A stretch of DNA of 64,000 bases from a bacterium (lineage in GTDB: Bacteria; Bacillota; Bacilli; Lactobacillales; Streptococcaceae): positions 1 through 64,000 of the forward strand of contig CAJNCI010000002.1 in assembly GCA_905221215.1 (NCBI GenBank), in the 5' to 3' direction. Below, piece after piece: positions 9,109 to 19,494 of this stretch. The stretch's first letter is position 1, and each line of letters opens with the position of its first letter. Position numbers and translations under genes: made by a program. Under the pieces are notes generated by a model that ran no database searches, was not told the DNA's origin, and saw only the letters and a program-made list of their open reading frames with translations.

Positions 9109-9933
9109 TTACCAGTTTTCTGCAAAAAATCTCAGACAATCTGGTAAATTCTCCGACCATGGAATCTCACTATGGATGGCACCAGACTGAACTTTTAAGA
9201 CAAGATTATCCAAATGAACTCCCCCTGCTATCAAATCATGGTAATAGCGAAGCGATGAGTCGATATAGGCTTGTTTGATATTACCAGCCATCAAGGTCTT
9301 GTCTGTATCATCCGCTTCTTCCGTTCCCACATAGATGAAGATGCGCTGGTCAGACGACAGTTGCTGGCGCTCTATATAGCGGTTAAAGGCTTCTTGGTGC
9401 AGCCAGTTGGCAGATGAAAAGACGCCCAAGCAACCAATTTGGTCTTGGTATTCCAAACCGATAAACTGGGTAATATTGCCTCCTAGTGACGAGCCAACCA
9501 TAGCCGTATGCTGGCGATCAGCTTTAGTACGGTAGGTCTCATCGATAAATGGCTTGACCACCTCCATAACAAACTCAGCATACTCCACACCCTTGCCACC
9601 AAATTGCTGCCCTGGGATAGGAGATTCTTGAAACTTCCAAGCTGCATACTCATTCATCCGCCCCATACCATCATTATCAATGGCTACGACAATCATGCGA
9701 CTGATATCAGGATTACGCTTAATAGCTGGGATAATCTTCCATGAATGACCAATGAAAGACTCCTTGCTATAAAAAACATTTTGCCCGTCATGAAAGTATA
9801 CAACAGGATAGGAACGATCCGTGTCTTTCTCATAATCTTTAGGAAGAAGAACACGCACACGGCGCTCCTTACCTGTATAAGGAACCTTGAGTTTGTGTTC
9901 TTTCATTTTTAGATAAAAGTAGGATTGATTCAT
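9109..9933 (-). CDS. alpha/beta-hydrolase, esterase family
   Basis: About 274 residues with GSSLGGNITQF (nucleophile Ser near 143) and HSEIPWSENLP near the end supplying the His. It is a second putative esterase, only distantly like its neighbour. The ATG at 9933 (MNQSYFYL) is preferred because GAGAG lies 10 bp upstream; a TTG at 9957 also opens the frame. First gene of the operon. Confidence 0.85.
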   Translation of the reverse strand: MNQSYFYLKMKEHKLKVPYTGKERRVRVLLPKDYEKDTDRSYPVVYFHDGQNVFYSKESFIGHSWKIIPAIKRNPDISRMIVVAIDNDGMGRMNEYAAWKFQESPIPGQQFGGKGVEYAEFVMEVVKPFIDETYRTKADRQHTAMVGSSLGGNITQFIGLEYQDQIGCLGVFSSANWLHQEAFNRYIERQQLSSDQRIFIYVGTEEADDTDKTLMAGNIKQAYIDSSLRYYHDLIAGGVHLDNLVLKVQSGAIHSEIPWSENLPDCLRFFAENW

Positions 9934-9988
9934 TGTCAGAAAACTCTCTATATTCAAAATTTATTCTTATTATATCACAGTTTAAGAA

Positions 9989-10034
9989 AAAAAGTCAGTT
10001 TTTCTTCCATTTTTGGATTAAAAACTAACTTTTT
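9989..10034. terminator. terminator between thiI and the esterase operon
   Basis: AAAAAGTCAGTTTTT and AAAAACTAACTTTTT form a 15-bp stem with one mismatch and a 16-nt loop; flanking A and T runs let it work for thiI on the minus strand. Confidence 0.65.
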
Positions 10035-10068
10035 CATTTAATTTTCTAAATTCTTTTGGATTTTCTGA

Positions 10069-11283
10069 TTAGAGCAGATTGTCAATCAAGTCATCTACTT
10101 CATCTTTTTCAGCCCGCGGTGTGATCTCAGTAATCATAATCCCTGCCACTGCTCGCTCAACCAAGCCTTCAACATCCATGCGTGCTTCATACTGCTCTGC
10201 GTTCTTAATCTTAGGATTTGTTTTAGGACGGTCAGGCGCAAAAATGGTACAGCAGTCTTCAAAAGGTTGGATAGAAATTTCAAAGGTATCGATTTCTTGA
10301 GCGATGTCAATGATTTCCAACTTATCCATAGTAACCACAGGACGAATGACTGGAGTGCTGGTCACAGCGTTGATAGTCTGCATACTTTCCAAGGTCTGGC
10401 TGGCTACTTGACCAAGACTTTCCCCATTGATGATAACTAAACCATTTCTCACCTCACGAATACGGTCAGTAATCCGCATCATAAAACGACGGGTCAAGGT
10501 CATGAGATAGGCTTCTGGCGCTTTAGCCTTGATTTCCTCTTGGATCTCTGTGAAAGGTACTTCGATAAACTGGATATTGCCCCCAAACTTAGTCAATTTA
10601 CGAGTTAAATCTTGGGCTTTCTTGAGAGCACCAGGACTGGTGTAAGGTGGGCTGGCAAAGTGAACAGCCTCGATATCTACACCACGTTTAAGAGCTAGAT
10701 AACCTGCCACAGGTGAGTCAATTCCCCCTGATAACATGAGCATGCCTTTACCAGAACTTCCCACAGGTAATCCTCCTGCTCCACGAAAAGTTTCATAGGA
10801 AATATAGGCAGCCTCCTCACGAATCTCAACCTGAAGATTGATGTCAGGATTTTTCATCTGAGCTTGTACGTTTGGAATAGCCTCGAAAACAGCTCCACCA
10901 AGAGTTTGATTGAGTTCACGACTGTCCAATTCAAAGTTGTGGTCGCTACGCTTACCAGTAATTTTAAAGGTCATTCCTTCCTTGTAGATTTCTTTCATAA
11001 TCTCTTGGACAGAAGACTTCAAAACTTCTACAGATTTTTCAACCTTATATACTGGAGAAAAATTTTGAATCCCAAAGACTTGCTTAAGTGATTCTGCTAC
11101 TGCTGTGTAATCAGCTCCATTGAGGTATGCATGGGCACGATCGCGATCTGCGGTTACCTTAACTTGGGGATAGATAGACAAAACGTCTGAAATATTATTG
11201 CGAAGTTTATTGATGAAACGCATACGGTTTTTACCCTTGGTTGACAACTCTCCATAGCGAATCATAATTTCTGAATACTGCAT
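10069..11283 (-). CDS. thiI: tRNA 4-thiouridine synthase / sulfurtransferase
   Basis: ThiI moves sulfur from a cysteine desulfurase persulfide to uridine 8 of tRNA, after adenylating the base, and can feed thiazole synthesis. The 404-residue protein has the N-terminal ferredoxin-like and THUMP domains (to about 165) and the PP-loop ATPase with [15 protein letters not shown] near 180. It lacks the C-terminal rhodanese domain found in E. coli ThiI, as is usual in Firmicutes. It follows iscS by 8 bp, its sulfur donor. Confidence 0.95.
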   Translation of the reverse strand: MQYSEIMIRYGELSTKGKNRMRFINKLRNNISDVLSIYPQVKVTADRDRAHAYLNGADYTAVAESLKQVFGIQNFSPVYKVEKSVEVLKSSVQEIMKEIYKEGMTFKITGKRSDHNFELDSRELNQTLGGAVFEAIPNVQAQMKNPDINLQVEIREEAAYISYETFRGAGGLPVGSSGKGMLMLSGGIDSPVAGYLALKRGVDIEAVHFASPPYTSPGALKKAQDLTRKLTKFGGNIQFIEVPFTEIQEEIKAKAPEAYLMTLTRRFMMRITDRIREVRNGLVIINGESLGQVASQTLESMQTINAVTSTPVIRPVVTMDKLEIIDIAQEIDTFEISIQPFEDCCTIFAPDRPKTNPKIKNAEQYEARMDVEGLVERAVAGIMITEITPRAEKDEVDDLIDNLL

Positions 11284-11291
11284 GAATGCTC

Positions 11292-12434
11292 CTATCTTAC
11301 TTTTCTAGTTTGATTATAAATTAATTTTAACTTGGTCAAAAACTGCTCGACCTGACTCATATCATTTTCAAGATCTAGGCTTAAACGCACAGCTGACTGG
11401 GCCTTATCCTTGTCCACTCCCATGGCAATCAAAGTGCCTGCAGGTTTCCCAGCCTTGGACGAACAAGCAGAGGTCGTTGAGATGAAAATATCATAGTCTT
11501 CAAAAGCGTGAACGATGACTTCACCACGAACACCCTTGATTCCAAAAGTCAGGATATGAGGGGCAAAGTCTTCCGCATCTGAAAAGACAAAAATATCTGG
11601 ATAGTCCAGAAGGGCTTGACGAATCACTGCCTTCATCTGGCCAGTCTTGCTTGTAAAAATATCTAGCTTTTCCATAGACAAACGGAGAGCCTTGGCTGTC
11701 GCTGCAATCCCTGCCACATTTTCAGTTGTCGAACGGTAATCACGTTCCTGACCTCCACCTGTTAAAAGAGGAGTAATCTTCTTGCCAGACTTGATATAGA
11801 CAAAACCAACACCACGAACTCCGTGGAACTTGTGACCAGAGAAAGTCGCAAAATCCACTCGTTCTGTCAGATACTTTTCAGTTGGAATCTTAGCAAGTGC
11901 CTGAACCGCATCCACGTGGAAGGAAATAGTTGGCTTGTCTTCTAACAGTTCTGAAATAGCCTCAATAGGCTGAACAGAACCGATTTCATTGTTCACAGCC
12001 ATGACGGAAACGAGGGTCGTATCAGGTCTTATCAAATTTGCTAACGCTTCAACATCCACAAATCCTTTGTTATCAACTGGAGCAAAATCTACTTCAAATC
12101 CTTGAGATTTCAACCAGAGAGCTGACTCTTTGACTGCCGGATGTTCAATGGCTGATACGATGATGTGCTTGCCAAACTGGGCTTTTTCAAAGGCCACACC
12201 CTTGATAACCCAGTTATCCCCTTCTGTTCCACCAGAAGTAAAGAAGATTTCATCGCTTTTCTTACCGATTAAATCCGCAATCTGTTGGCGAGAAGCATCT
12301 AAGATTCGTGTTGCCTGGTCTCCCAAACGATGGAGACTAGATGGATTTCCTAAAATTTTTGAAGCCACCTGCATATAGGTTTCAAGGGCTTCAGGATAGG
12401 GCTTGGTAGTCGCCGAATTATCAAAGTAAATCAT
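11292..12434 (-). CDS. iscS: cysteine desulfurase
   Basis: A 380-residue PLP enzyme that releases sulfur from cysteine as an enzyme persulfide. The lysine of [13 protein letters not shown] binds PLP (near 201), the N-terminal FDNSATT motif is intact, and the persulfide cysteine lies in [11 protein letters not shown] near 327. Coupled to thiI, it likely serves tRNA thiolation here. Confidence 0.93.
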   Translation of the reverse strand: MIYFDNSATTKPYPEALETYMQVASKILGNPSSLHRLGDQATRILDASRQQIADLIGKKSDEIFFTSGGTEGDNWVIKGVAFEKAQFGKHIIVSAIEHPAVKESALWLKSQGFEVDFAPVDNKGFVDVEALANLIRPDTTLVSVMAVNNEIGSVQPIEAISELLEDKPTISFHVDAVQALAKIPTEKYLTERVDFATFSGHKFHGVRGVGFVYIKSGKKITPLLTGGGQERDYRSTTENVAGIAATAKALRLSMEKLDIFTSKTGQMKAVIRQALLDYPDIFVFSDAEDFAPHILTFGIKGVRGEVIVHAFEDYDIFISTTSACSSKAGKPAGTLIAMGVDKDKAQSAVRLSLDLENDMSQVEQFLTKLKLIYNQTRKVR

Positions 12435-12466
12435 GTTTTCTCACGCTTTCTAAAATCACTTCCTCT

Positions 12467-12495
12467 ATTGTATCATGAAACGGAGCTTGCGACAA
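12467..12495 (-). promoter_or_regulatory. iscS-thiI promoter
   Basis: TTGTCG (12495-12490), a 17-bp spacer and TACAAT (12472-12467) preceded by TG, 32 bp before the iscS start. Confidence 0.6.
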
Positions 12496-12572
12496 GAAAG
12501 GGCAATTCCTCTTTTTTTAAGATTTTTTTAAAGAAATGAGGTATAATAAACTTTAATTAAAGGAGAGAATGT

Positions 12573-13007
12573 ATGTCTAATTATCGTAGAACTTCAAAAC
12601 CAAAAACAGAACACATCAAAAAAGGCTTCACGGTCTTTCAAAAAACCGTTGCTACTATCGGTAGTATCCTCGGCTTAATTACCGCAAGTATCACTATCAT
12701 GAACGCCTTGGATAATAACAAAAATACTAAAAAAGAACCTACGACAAGCCAGACGACAACAATTGTCAAAGAAATTCAAAAGGAATCCCCTCAGGAAAAC
12801 ACCAGTCCCAATAAGGAAAATCATACTAGTCAAGAAAAAACACAGCAAGAGGAAACGCCAAAATCCAGCGTCAAGGAAGAGAAAAAAGAAGAGCAGAAAA
12901 CATCAACTCAAGATTCTTCTACTCCTGCTCCTACTCCAAGTAAACCTGCCGCTGAAAATGAAAAACAGTCCAATACTCCAACTTCAGAACATAAAAGCAA
13001 TCAATAG
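12573..13007 (+). CDS. small membrane-anchored Pro/Thr/Lys-rich protein
   Basis: A 144-residue protein. Residues about 24-45 (TVATIGSILGLITASITIMNAL) form one membrane segment after a basic N terminus. The rest is a low-complexity tail rich in Lys, Glu, Thr, Ser and Pro, probably outside the cell and flexible. No lipobox or sortase motif. It may belong to the streptococcal DUF6556 group, but this is from memory. A TATAAT at 12542-12547 and AAGGAGAG before the ATG support expression. Confidence 0.75.
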   Translation: MSNYRRTSKPKTEHIKKGFTVFQKTVATIGSILGLITASITIMNALDNNKNTKKEPTTSQTTTIVKEIQKESPQENTSPNKENHTSQEKTQQEETPKSSVKEEKKEEQKTSTQDSSTPAPTPSKPAAENEKQSNTPTSEHKSNQ

Positions 13008-13012
13008 CCAGT

Positions 13013-13051
13013 AAAATAGCTCCCTCCAAACTTGGAAAGAAGCTATTTTTT
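13013..13051. terminator. bidirectional terminator between the membrane protein gene and ftsK
   Basis: AAAATAGCT (13013-13021) pairs with AGCTATTTT (13041-13049), with an inner TCC/GGA pairing. The ftsK stop codon lies within its T run. Confidence 0.75.
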
Positions 13052-15362
13052 ATTGTTGTAACACTTTTCGAGGTTTGGTACCCTCAGCTGGACCGATGAC
13101 ACCTGCCATCTCCAGTTCTTCCATGAGACGGGTCGCACGGTTAAATCCAACTGATAAACGACGCTGAATCATAGATGCGCTGGCTTTCTGGGTCTCAATG
13201 ACCAAAGCTTTGGCTTCTTCAAAAAGCGGATCTCCACCAGTTTCACCATCTGAAAATTCTCCGTCATTTTCAGAAACCTCTCCCGGATCAAAACTCTCAT
13301 CGTAGTCTGCATCTGCCTGAGCCTTGATGAAGTTTACAATGCGTTCGACATCGTCATCCGAGATAAAGGATCCTTGCAGACGAACTGGATGATTTTCATC
13401 GATTGGTTTAAAGAGCATATCTCCTCGTCCAAGCAATTTCTCTGCTCCATTTTCATCCAAAATCGTACGGGAATCTGTACCTGATGATACCGCAAACGCC
13501 ACACGAGATGGAACATTAGCCTTGATCAGACCAGAGATGACATCAACGGATGGACGCTGGGTCGCAAGAATCATGTGGATCCCGGCGGCACGCGCCTTCT
13601 GTCCAAGACGAATAATGGCATCCTCTACTTCCTTGCTGGCCACCATCATGAGGTCAGCCAACTCATCCACAATCACAACAATGAGTGGTAGCGGAACCTG
13701 CTTGTATTCAGATTGGGCATTGAACTCTTCTACCTTGGCATTAAAGCCTGCAATGTTACGAACTCCCACCTTGGCAAAGAGTTCATAACGGTTTTCCATC
13801 TCATCCACCACCTTTTGCAGGGCCTTGCTGGCCTTGCGTGGATTGGTTACAACTGGAATCAAGAGATGGGGAATATCATTGTAAACAGACAACTCAACCA
13901 TCTTAGGATCCACCATCATAAACTTGACCTGGTCTGGTCTTGCCTTCATGAGAATACTAGCAATAATACCATTAACTGCTACCGACTTCCCTGAACCCGT
14001 TGAACCTGCGACGAGCAAGTGGGGCATTTTAGAAAGGTCAAATGCTCTTGCGGTGCCATTAACTGCCTTCCCTAGAGGAATTTCCAAGAGATTTTCTGCT
14101 TTTGTTTGAGATTGTTCCCATAGTTCGCGGAAGGACACAGTCGCAATCTCTGAGTTAGGAACTTCGATTCCAACCAGAGATTTCCCGGGAATAGGAGCTT
14201 CAATCCGGACATCCTTAGCGGCCAGTGCCAGTGCTAAGTCATCTGCAAGATTGGAAATGCGGTTAACCCGTACACCAACTGCTGGCTTGACTTCATACTT
14301 GGTCACTGATGGGCCAATTTCAGCCCGTTCAACTGTCACCTTGATACCAAAGCTGGCAAAAGTTTCTTCTAGGATTTTGATATTTTCTCGGACGATTTTC
14401 TTCTCTTTAGACTGGTCTTTGGGTTTATCAGGAGCAAAGAGTTGTAAACTTGGAAGTTTGTATTCAAGAGCTTCCTTGGCTGAAAAATCAACCTGAACAT
14501 CTTCGTCATCAAATGTTTGTTCCTGTTCTGGGAATTCAAGTTCAGCTTGAGGGAGGATGATTTCTGGTTCCACCCACTCTTCTTCAGGTATAGGTGGAAA
14601 ATCCTGAACGGCCTCCTCTATCAGAATTTCACCTGTTTCCATATCGACAGGAGGCAAATCAAGTAAGGCTTTCTCAGCGGCTTCTTTTTCTAATCTAGCC
14701 TCTTCCTCAGCCTTTTGGCGAGCTTTTTCTTCTTGTTTGACAAAGCGTTCCTCTTTTCGACGCTCATGCCCTTCTCGCCATTTGGCAAAGCCTCTACTAA
14801 AAAATTCAGCGATATCGTAAACAGACCAAGGACTAACTAGGAGAGCGCCTGCTAAAATCAAGATAGAACCAATAAAGTAAGTACCGATATTTGAGAAGAG
14901 AAAGGCTGTTGGCACATAGAGTCCAACACCAATCAAGCCTCCACCAGCAAAACTGGTCGTTCGAAAACCTGTCAAATCAGTCACAACCTGAGCCATGGTT
15001 CCTTTTAGGACCGACTTGTCCAAATCATATTTCCAAACCAAGTAGGCCTCAAAAATCAGGAGCAAACCTGCAAATATAGTGAAAAAGCCAGATAGGAGGC
15101 CTTCCTGTTTTCGTATCCACTTGAAAAAGAAGAGATAGATCAAGAGGGCAAATATTGCCAGATAAGCTAGGCTACCCACCAGCAAGCGAATTAAATTATA
15201 AAGGGTTATACCTGCAGCCCCTAATTTAAAGGCTGCAAAAATCAATAAAAACGCGATTCCTAGCGAAATTAACATTCGTTGAATCGCTTCTTTTCTTTCG
15301 AGTCTTTCGAGTTCTGCTTTAGACGGTCTCCGTCTTGTTTTACTTGTATTCTTGTTTGCCAT
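13050..15362 (-). CDS. ftsK: DNA translocase FtsK/SpoIIIE
   Basis: FtsK pumps chromosomal DNA through the closing septum and helps resolve dimers. The 770-residue protein has four N-terminal membrane segments (about 28-180), an acidic linker, the RecA-like motor with Walker [10 protein letters not shown] near 440 and Walker [12 protein letters not shown], and a C-terminal gamma winged helix (residues about 700-765) that reads DNA orientation. It is shorter than E. coli FtsK only in the linker. The ATG is 6 bp from a TATAAT, so the mRNA may be leaderless. Confidence 0.96.
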   Translation of the reverse strand: MANKNTSKTRRRPSKAELERLERKEAIQRMLISLGIAFLLIFAAFKLGAAGITLYNLIRLLVGSLAYLAIFALLIYLFFFKWIRKQEGLLSGFFTIFAGLLLIFEAYLVWKYDLDKSVLKGTMAQVVTDLTGFRTTSFAGGGLIGVGLYVPTAFLFSNIGTYFIGSILILAGALLVSPWSVYDIAEFFSRGFAKWREGHERRKEERFVKQEEKARQKAEEEARLEKEAAEKALLDLPPVDMETGEILIEEAVQDFPPIPEEEWVEPEIILPQAELEFPEQEQTFDDEDVQVDFSAKEALEYKLPSLQLFAPDKPKDQSKEKKIVRENIKILEETFASFGIKVTVERAEIGPSVTKYEVKPAVGVRVNRISNLADDLALALAAKDVRIEAPIPGKSLVGIEVPNSEIATVSFRELWEQSQTKAENLLEIPLGKAVNGTARAFDLSKMPHLLVAGSTGSGKSVAVNGIIASILMKARPDQVKFMMVDPKMVELSVYNDIPHLLIPVVTNPRKASKALQKVVDEMENRYELFAKVGVRNIAGFNAKVEEFNAQSEYKQVPLPLIVVIVDELADLMMVASKEVEDAIIRLGQKARAAGIHMILATQRPSVDVISGLIKANVPSRVAFAVSSGTDSRTILDENGAEKLLGRGDMLFKPIDENHPVRLQGSFISDDDVERIVNFIKAQADADYDESFDPGEVSENDGEFSDGETGGDPLFEEAKALVIETQKASASMIQRRLSVGFNRATRLMEELEMAGVIGPAEGTKPRKVLQQ

Positions 15363-15368
15363 TCTTCT

Positions 15369-15377
15369 ATTATACCA
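15369..15377 (-). promoter_or_regulatory. extended -10 of ftsK, leaderless arrangement
   Basis: TGGTATAAT on the minus strand ends at 15369, and the ftsK ATG begins at 15362. A start site 7 bp past the -10 falls on the ATG itself, and no room is left for a ribosome binding site. Confidence 0.6.
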
Positions 15378-15401
15378 TATTTGACAGACATTTCGGAAAG
15401 A

Positions 15402-15433
15402 GAAAAGACTGCACCAAACGGTACAATCTTTTC
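15402..15433 (-). terminator. fru operon terminator
   Basis: GAAAAGA pairs with TCTTTTC, with TG-ACC/GGT-CA pairing inside; the minus strand continues CTCTTTC. It lies 17 bp after the fruA stop. Confidence 0.6.
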
Positions 15434-15449
15434 ATTTTCTATCTAATTT

Positions 15450-17402
15450 TTATGCTTGAGGTTTACGTAGGTAACCATAGACCACACCACTTACGATTGC
15501 TCCTACCAAGACAGAGGCAAGGTAAAGAAGGGGCATTGAAGTAAGGGCGATGACGAAGATTCCTCCGTGTGGCGCCATGAGTTTGATTCCAGCAAGGCCA
15601 ACAAGTCCGCCTGCTACTGCTGAACCAAGGATGAAGCTTGGAATCGCACGAGCTGGGTCAGCGGCACCAAATGGAATCGCTCCCTCAGTGATAAATGACA
15701 AGCCCATGATGATGTTTGTCAAACCAGAGTTGCGTTCTTCTTTGGTGAATTTATCTTTGAAAAGAAGAGTTGCTACAAAGATAGCAAGTGGTGGTACCAT
15801 TCCTCCAGCCATAACTGCTGCCATGGCTACAGAACCACCTGAAGAAACAGTCGCTGCAAGCGTACCTGTACCAAATACATAAGCTGCTTTGTTAACTGGT
15901 CCACCCATGTCAACAGCCATCATTCCACCAAGAACGATACCGAGAAGGACAGCTGAACCTCCTCCAAGACCGCCTAGGAAATCATTCATAGCAGTGTTGA
16001 TTGCTGCCATTGGGATGTTAACAGCTAGCATGACAAATCCAGTCAAGATTGTTCCAAGAAGTGGCAAGAGAAGGATTGATTTAGCACCTTCAAGTGAACG
16101 AGGAACTTTAACATATTTCTTAATAGCAAGAACCAAGGCACCTGCGATAAATCCACCAACAAGGGCACCTAGGAAACCAGATGAGACACCTGCAAGAGTT
16201 GAAGTTGCTTCACCACCTGCGGCATAAGGAATTTTACCAAAGGCAAAACCTTCTTTGGCAATAGCACCAGCCACGAAACCTGCAACCAAACCTGGTTTTT
16301 CAGCGATAGAGTAGGCCACATATCCTGCAAAGACTGGAAGCATCAAACCAAAGGCTGCACCACCAATTTTCATGAACATAGAAGCTAGCTCATGGTAAGA
16401 ACCAAGATTTCCAAGGTTTTCATTTGGAACACCCAAAGCTCCATCAATCAAGAAGGCAAGGGCAATCATGATACCACCACCGATAACGAATGGCAACATT
16501 TGGGATACCCCACTCATCAAGTGTTTGTAGAAGGCACCACCAAGGCTTTGTTTTTCGTTGCTTGCTGTTGCAGTTTTTGTTCCATTAGCAGCATGGTAAA
16601 CTTCAGCATCCCCAGAAAGAGCCAAGTTAATCAATTCTTCTGTCTTACGGATCCCGTCAGCCACTGGACGATTGATCAATGGTTTGCCATCGAAACGATC
16701 CATCTCAACAGCCTTATCAGCAGCGATGATAACAGCTTTAGCCTTGCGGATATCCTCTGCAGTCAATTGATTCCCAACACCGCTAGCACCATTGGTTTCA
16801 ACCTTGATGCTAACCCCCATTTCAGCAGCCACTTTTTGAAGGGTTTCTTGAGCCATGTATGTGTGGGCGATACCTGTTGTACAAGCTGTAACAGCTACGA
16901 GGAAATCTCCAGATTCGTTGGCAGGCGCTTGAACAGACTCTTCAGTTTTTTCTGAAGCTTGGTCAAAAAGTTCGATGACATGATTAGCTGATGTTGCTTG
17001 GCGAAGTTTGTCAGCAAAACCGTCTTTCATCAAGTATTGAGACAATTCTGCCAAGGCTGCTAAGTGAGTATCATTGGCACCTTCTGGAGCTGCAATCATA
17101 AAGAAGAGGTCAGTTGCTTGTCCATCCAAGCTCTCATAGTCAACTCCCTTGTTTGACTTAGCAAAGAGAACTGTCGCCTCTTTGACAGCAGTGTTTTTGC
17201 TGTGAGGCATAGCGATACCATCACCCAAACCAGTAGAAGTCAAAGCTTCACGCGCCAAAATACCTTCTTTAAATGTTTCAAAATCCGTCACATAACCGTG
17301 ATCTACCAAGCTTTTAATCATCTCTTCGATGACAGCTTTTTTTTCAGTTGCCTGCAAATCCAGCAACATGACATCTTTTCTCAATAGGTCTTGAATTTTC
17401 AT
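15450..17402 (-). CDS. fruA: PTS fructose transporter EIIABC
   Basis: This 650-residue permease takes up fructose as fructose-1-phosphate. The domains are fused in order: EIIA (1-145, phospho-His in GDGIAMPHS), EIIB (about 168-265, phospho-Cys in VTACTTGIAHTYMA) and the membrane EIIC (about 290-645). The fusion and length match streptococcal FruA. Its ATG overlaps the end of fruK by 4 bp. Confidence 0.96.
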   Translation of the reverse strand: MKIQDLLRKDVMLLDLQATEKKAVIEEMIKSLVDHGYVTDFETFKEGILAREALTSTGLGDGIAMPHSKNTAVKEATVLFAKSNKGVDYESLDGQATDLFFMIAAPEGANDTHLAALAELSQYLMKDGFADKLRQATSANHVIELFDQASEKTEESVQAPANESGDFLVAVTACTTGIAHTYMAQETLQKVAAEMGVSIKVETNGASGVGNQLTAEDIRKAKAVIIAADKAVEMDRFDGKPLINRPVADGIRKTEELINLALSGDAEVYHAANGTKTATASNEKQSLGGAFYKHLMSGVSQMLPFVIGGGIMIALAFLIDGALGVPNENLGNLGSYHELASMFMKIGGAAFGLMLPVFAGYVAYSIAEKPGLVAGFVAGAIAKEGFAFGKIPYAAGGEATSTLAGVSSGFLGALVGGFIAGALVLAIKKYVKVPRSLEGAKSILLLPLLGTILTGFVMLAVNIPMAAINTAMNDFLGGLGGGSAVLLGIVLGGMMAVDMGGPVNKAAYVFGTGTLAATVSSGGSVAMAAVMAGGMVPPLAIFVATLLFKDKFTKEERNSGLTNIIMGLSFITEGAIPFGAADPARAIPSFILGSAVAGGLVGLAGIKLMAPHGGIFVIALTSMPLLYLASVLVGAIVSGVVYGYLRKPQA

Positions 17403-18310
17403 CGTTTTTCTACCTCAACTTTTTCATATGTTTCTTTAATAAATTCTGCTGTTGCCAAGTCATCCGAGAATGTAGTTGCTGTTCCACAAGCAACTCCCCA
17501 TTTGAATGCTTCTACTGCGTCTTTTGATTTGACAAATTCACCTGTAAATCCGGCAACCATAGAGTCACCAGCTCCAACTGAATTTTTGACTGTTCCCTTG
17601 ATAGGTTTTGCGAAGTAAGCTCCCTCAGATGTGACAAGAAGGGCACCGTCACCAGCCATAGAGATAATAACGTTTTGAGCACCTTTAGCTAGTAGCTCAC
17701 GAGCATATTTCTCAATTTGGTCCAAACTTTCAAGTTTCACTCCAAAGATAGCTCCAAGTTCGTGATTGTTTGGTTTAACTAAAAGCGGCTGGTAGTCCAA
17801 ACTATCAATCAAGGTCTGACCTTCGAAGTCACAGACCACTTGAGCACCTGTCTGACGAGTCAAGGCAATCAAATCCTTGTAGATGACATTCCCTAAGTTT
17901 TTAGCACTTGAACCCGCAAACACAACTGTATCTTCTGCAGTCAAACTAGACAAAATAGCTTTCAACTCTTCTAACTGAGCCGGTTCCACGTTTGGACCAG
18001 TTCCATTGATTTCTGTTTCTTGGTCTGCTTTAATCTTGACATTGATACGAGTATCTTCTGCTACTTGGACAAAACGCGTTTCGATTTCCTCTTCTGCCAA
18101 AGTATCTGTGATAAATTTACCAGTAAAACCTCCGATAAATCCAGTCGCTGTATTGGGAATATCCAAGCGTTTCAAGACACGACTAACATTGATTCCTTTC
18201 CCACCAGCAAACTTATCATCACTGTCCATACGATTGACACTACCAACTTGAACTTGGTCCAAGCGAACGATATAGTCAATAGATGGATTGAGTGTGACTG
18301 TATAAATCAT
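17399..18310 (-). CDS. fruK: 1-phosphofructokinase
   Basis: A 303-residue PfkB-family kinase that turns fructose-1-phosphate into fructose-1,6-bisphosphate. The two family signatures are present: FAGGKGINVSRVLKRL near 36-51 and GAGDSMVAGFTGEF with the catalytic Asp near 251. It overlaps both neighbours by 4 bp, giving a tightly coupled fruR-fruK-fruA operon. Confidence 0.95.
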   Translation of the reverse strand: MIYTVTLNPSIDYIVRLDQVQVGSVNRMDSDDKFAGGKGINVSRVLKRLDIPNTATGFIGGFTGKFITDTLAEEEIETRFVQVAEDTRINVKIKADQETEINGTGPNVEPAQLEELKAILSSLTAEDTVVFAGSSAKNLGNVIYKDLIALTRQTGAQVVCDFEGQTLIDSLDYQPLLVKPNNHELGAIFGVKLESLDQIEKYARELLAKGAQNVIISMAGDGALLVTSEGAYFAKPIKGTVKNSVGAGDSMVAGFTGEFVKSKDAVEAFKWGVACGTATTFSDDLATAEFIKETYEKVEVEKR

Positions 18311-19047
18311 ACTTCTATTACCTCCGTTTTTTCTTTTATTGTCTGCAAGAGCTCATGCCCTTGACTTGTGATAACAATTGCTCGTTTGAGTGGGGCTACC
18401 TTGGCAAAGCAAGTTTGTCCAATTTTTGACGAATCGACCAAGACATAAGTCTGTTTGGCATTCTCCAAAATAGCACGCTTAACTGCCCCCTCTTCCATAT
18501 CAGGAGTCGTATAATAGCTATCGTCCACACCATTCATCCCGATAAAGGCACGGTCAAAGTGTAATTGGTTAATCTGGTTAAGAGCAACACCCCCGATGCT
18601 AGCATCCGTCGCCGTCTTGACACTTCCTCCAACTATGACAGTCGGAATCTGCTTTTCAACCAACTGAGCTGCATGGTGAATGGAGTTGGTCACGACTGTA
18701 ACATTCTTATTGACCAATTCATGAATCAAAAAGGCTGTCGTTGTTCCAGCATCGATAAAGATGACATCTTGTTCCTTGATGAGAGAGGCTGCCTTCTGAG
18801 CAAGCAACTTCTTCTCTTGAAGGTTTTTGACAGATTTTTCTTGAATGGTTTCTTCTTCCTGTAAGGAGTGGGGGAGTTCTGCTCCACCATGCACGCGACG
18901 AAGCTTGTTTTCTGCTTCCAACTCATCCAAGTCTCTTCGAACCGTTGATTCTGACGTTTCTAGCAAACTAACTAATTTTTCTAGAGAAACTACATGATGT
19001 TGATTTAACTCCTCTAAAATCAGCTGCTTCCGCTCTGTTTTTAACAC
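18307..19047 (-). CDS. fruR: DeoR-family regulator of the fructose operon
   Basis: A 246-residue repressor with an N-terminal DeoR helix-turn-helix (RKQLILEELNQHHVVSLEKLVSLLETSESTVRRDLDEL, about 6-50) and a C-terminal sugar-phosphate sensor domain with the DAGTTT motif near 100. Its ligand is expected to be fructose-1-phosphate. It starts with GTG behind an excellent AGGAGGTGATT site and probably binds the repeats upstream of its own promoter. Confidence 0.92.
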   Translation of the reverse strand: MLKTERKQLILEELNQHHVVSLEKLVSLLETSESTVRRDLDELEAENKLRRVHGGAELPHSLQEEETIQEKSVKNLQEKKLLAQKAASLIKEQDVIFIDAGTTTAFLIHELVNKNVTVVTNSIHHAAQLVEKQIPTVIVGGSVKTATDASIGGVALNQINQLHFDRAFIGMNGVDDSYYTTPDMEEGAVKRAILENAKQTYVLVDSSKIGQTCFAKVAPLKRAIVITSQGHELLQTIKEKTEVIEV

Positions 19048-19059
19048 CGAATCACCTCC

Positions 19060-19073
19060 TGTTATCGTTTACA
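19060..19073 (-). promoter_or_regulatory. cre site (CcpA box) of the fru operon
   Basis: TGTTATCGTTTACA matches the catabolite-response consensus TGWAANCGNTNWCA at 13 of 14 positions. It lies at the predicted transcription start, a place where CcpA represses. Confidence 0.65.
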
Positions 19074-19079
19074 CTATCC

Positions 19080-19107
19080 ATTCTATCACACTTTCTTTCA
19101 AAGTCAA
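19080..19107 (-). promoter_or_regulatory. fruR promoter
   Basis: TTGACT (19107-19102), a 16-bp spacer and TAGAAT (19085-19080) on the minus strand. Confidence 0.6.
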
Positions 19108-19132
19108 GCATTTTTTGTCATTTTCTTTCAAA
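19089..19132 (-). promoter_or_regulatory. putative FruR operator, two direct repeats
   Basis: On the minus strand TTTGAAAGAAA occurs at 19132-19122 and again at 19102-19092, exactly 30 bp (about three helical turns) apart. One copy overlaps the -35/-10 spacer and the other lies upstream of the -35. TTTGAAAG-type repeats are usual for DeoR-family operators of sugar operons. Confidence 0.5.
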
Positions 19133-19207
19133 TTCTATCATTTTTCTTATTTACAGAATTTTTATTGCAAGATAAGAGCCTTTATGGTAGACTATTTGAG
19201 TAAGTAT

Positions 19208-19295
19208 GGAAGATTACTCAAGAGGCTTAAGAGGCCGTGTTGGAAACGCGGTAGGCGTGTAACAGCGTGCGTGGGTTCGAATCCCATGTCTTCCG
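19208..19295 (+). tRNA. tRNA-Ser (GGA)
   Basis: An 88-nt class II tRNA: acceptor GGAAGAT/GTCTTCC, anticodon loop TTGGAAA with anticodon GGA, long variable arm, T arm GTGGGTTCGAATCCCAT and discriminator G. No CCA is encoded. It faces the tmRNA gene across about 200 bp. Confidence 0.95.
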
Positions 19296-19329
19296 TAGAA
19301 AAGAAAAATTATTTCTAGGATGCGACAAA

Positions 19330-19493
19330 TGTTGTATCCTTTTTTTATCCCTTTTTAAAAAAGAGGGTCTGTTTGTGACTCCTTTGTTGTATCCTTTTTC
19401 CGCAAAAGAATACCAAGGAATACCAAAGACAAAAATAAAAAACGTTGATTTAACAACGTTTTACCAAGGAATACGAAAGAATGCCAAGGAATA
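19330..19493. repeat. direct repeats between tRNA-Ser and tmRNA
   Basis: TGTTGTATCCTTTTT occurs at 19330-19344 and 19385-19399; CCAAGGAATA occurs at 19413, 19464 and 19484, the last touching the 3' end of the tmRNA gene. Such short repeats beside a tmRNA end look like arm sites of a former phage or island attachment site, but no integrase gene is present. Confidence 0.45.
19439..19462 (-). terminator. tmRNA terminator
   Basis: AACGTTG and CAACGTT pair around a 6-nt loop; the minus strand continues TTTTTTATTTTTG. Confidence 0.75.
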
Positions 19494-19494
19494 A

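Noticed and set aside
16392..16955. 187-codon open frame opposite fruA
   Set aside because: It lies wholly antisense to the EIIC and EIIB coding region, has no ribosome site and encodes Cys/Ser-rich nonsense; a codon-bias shadow.
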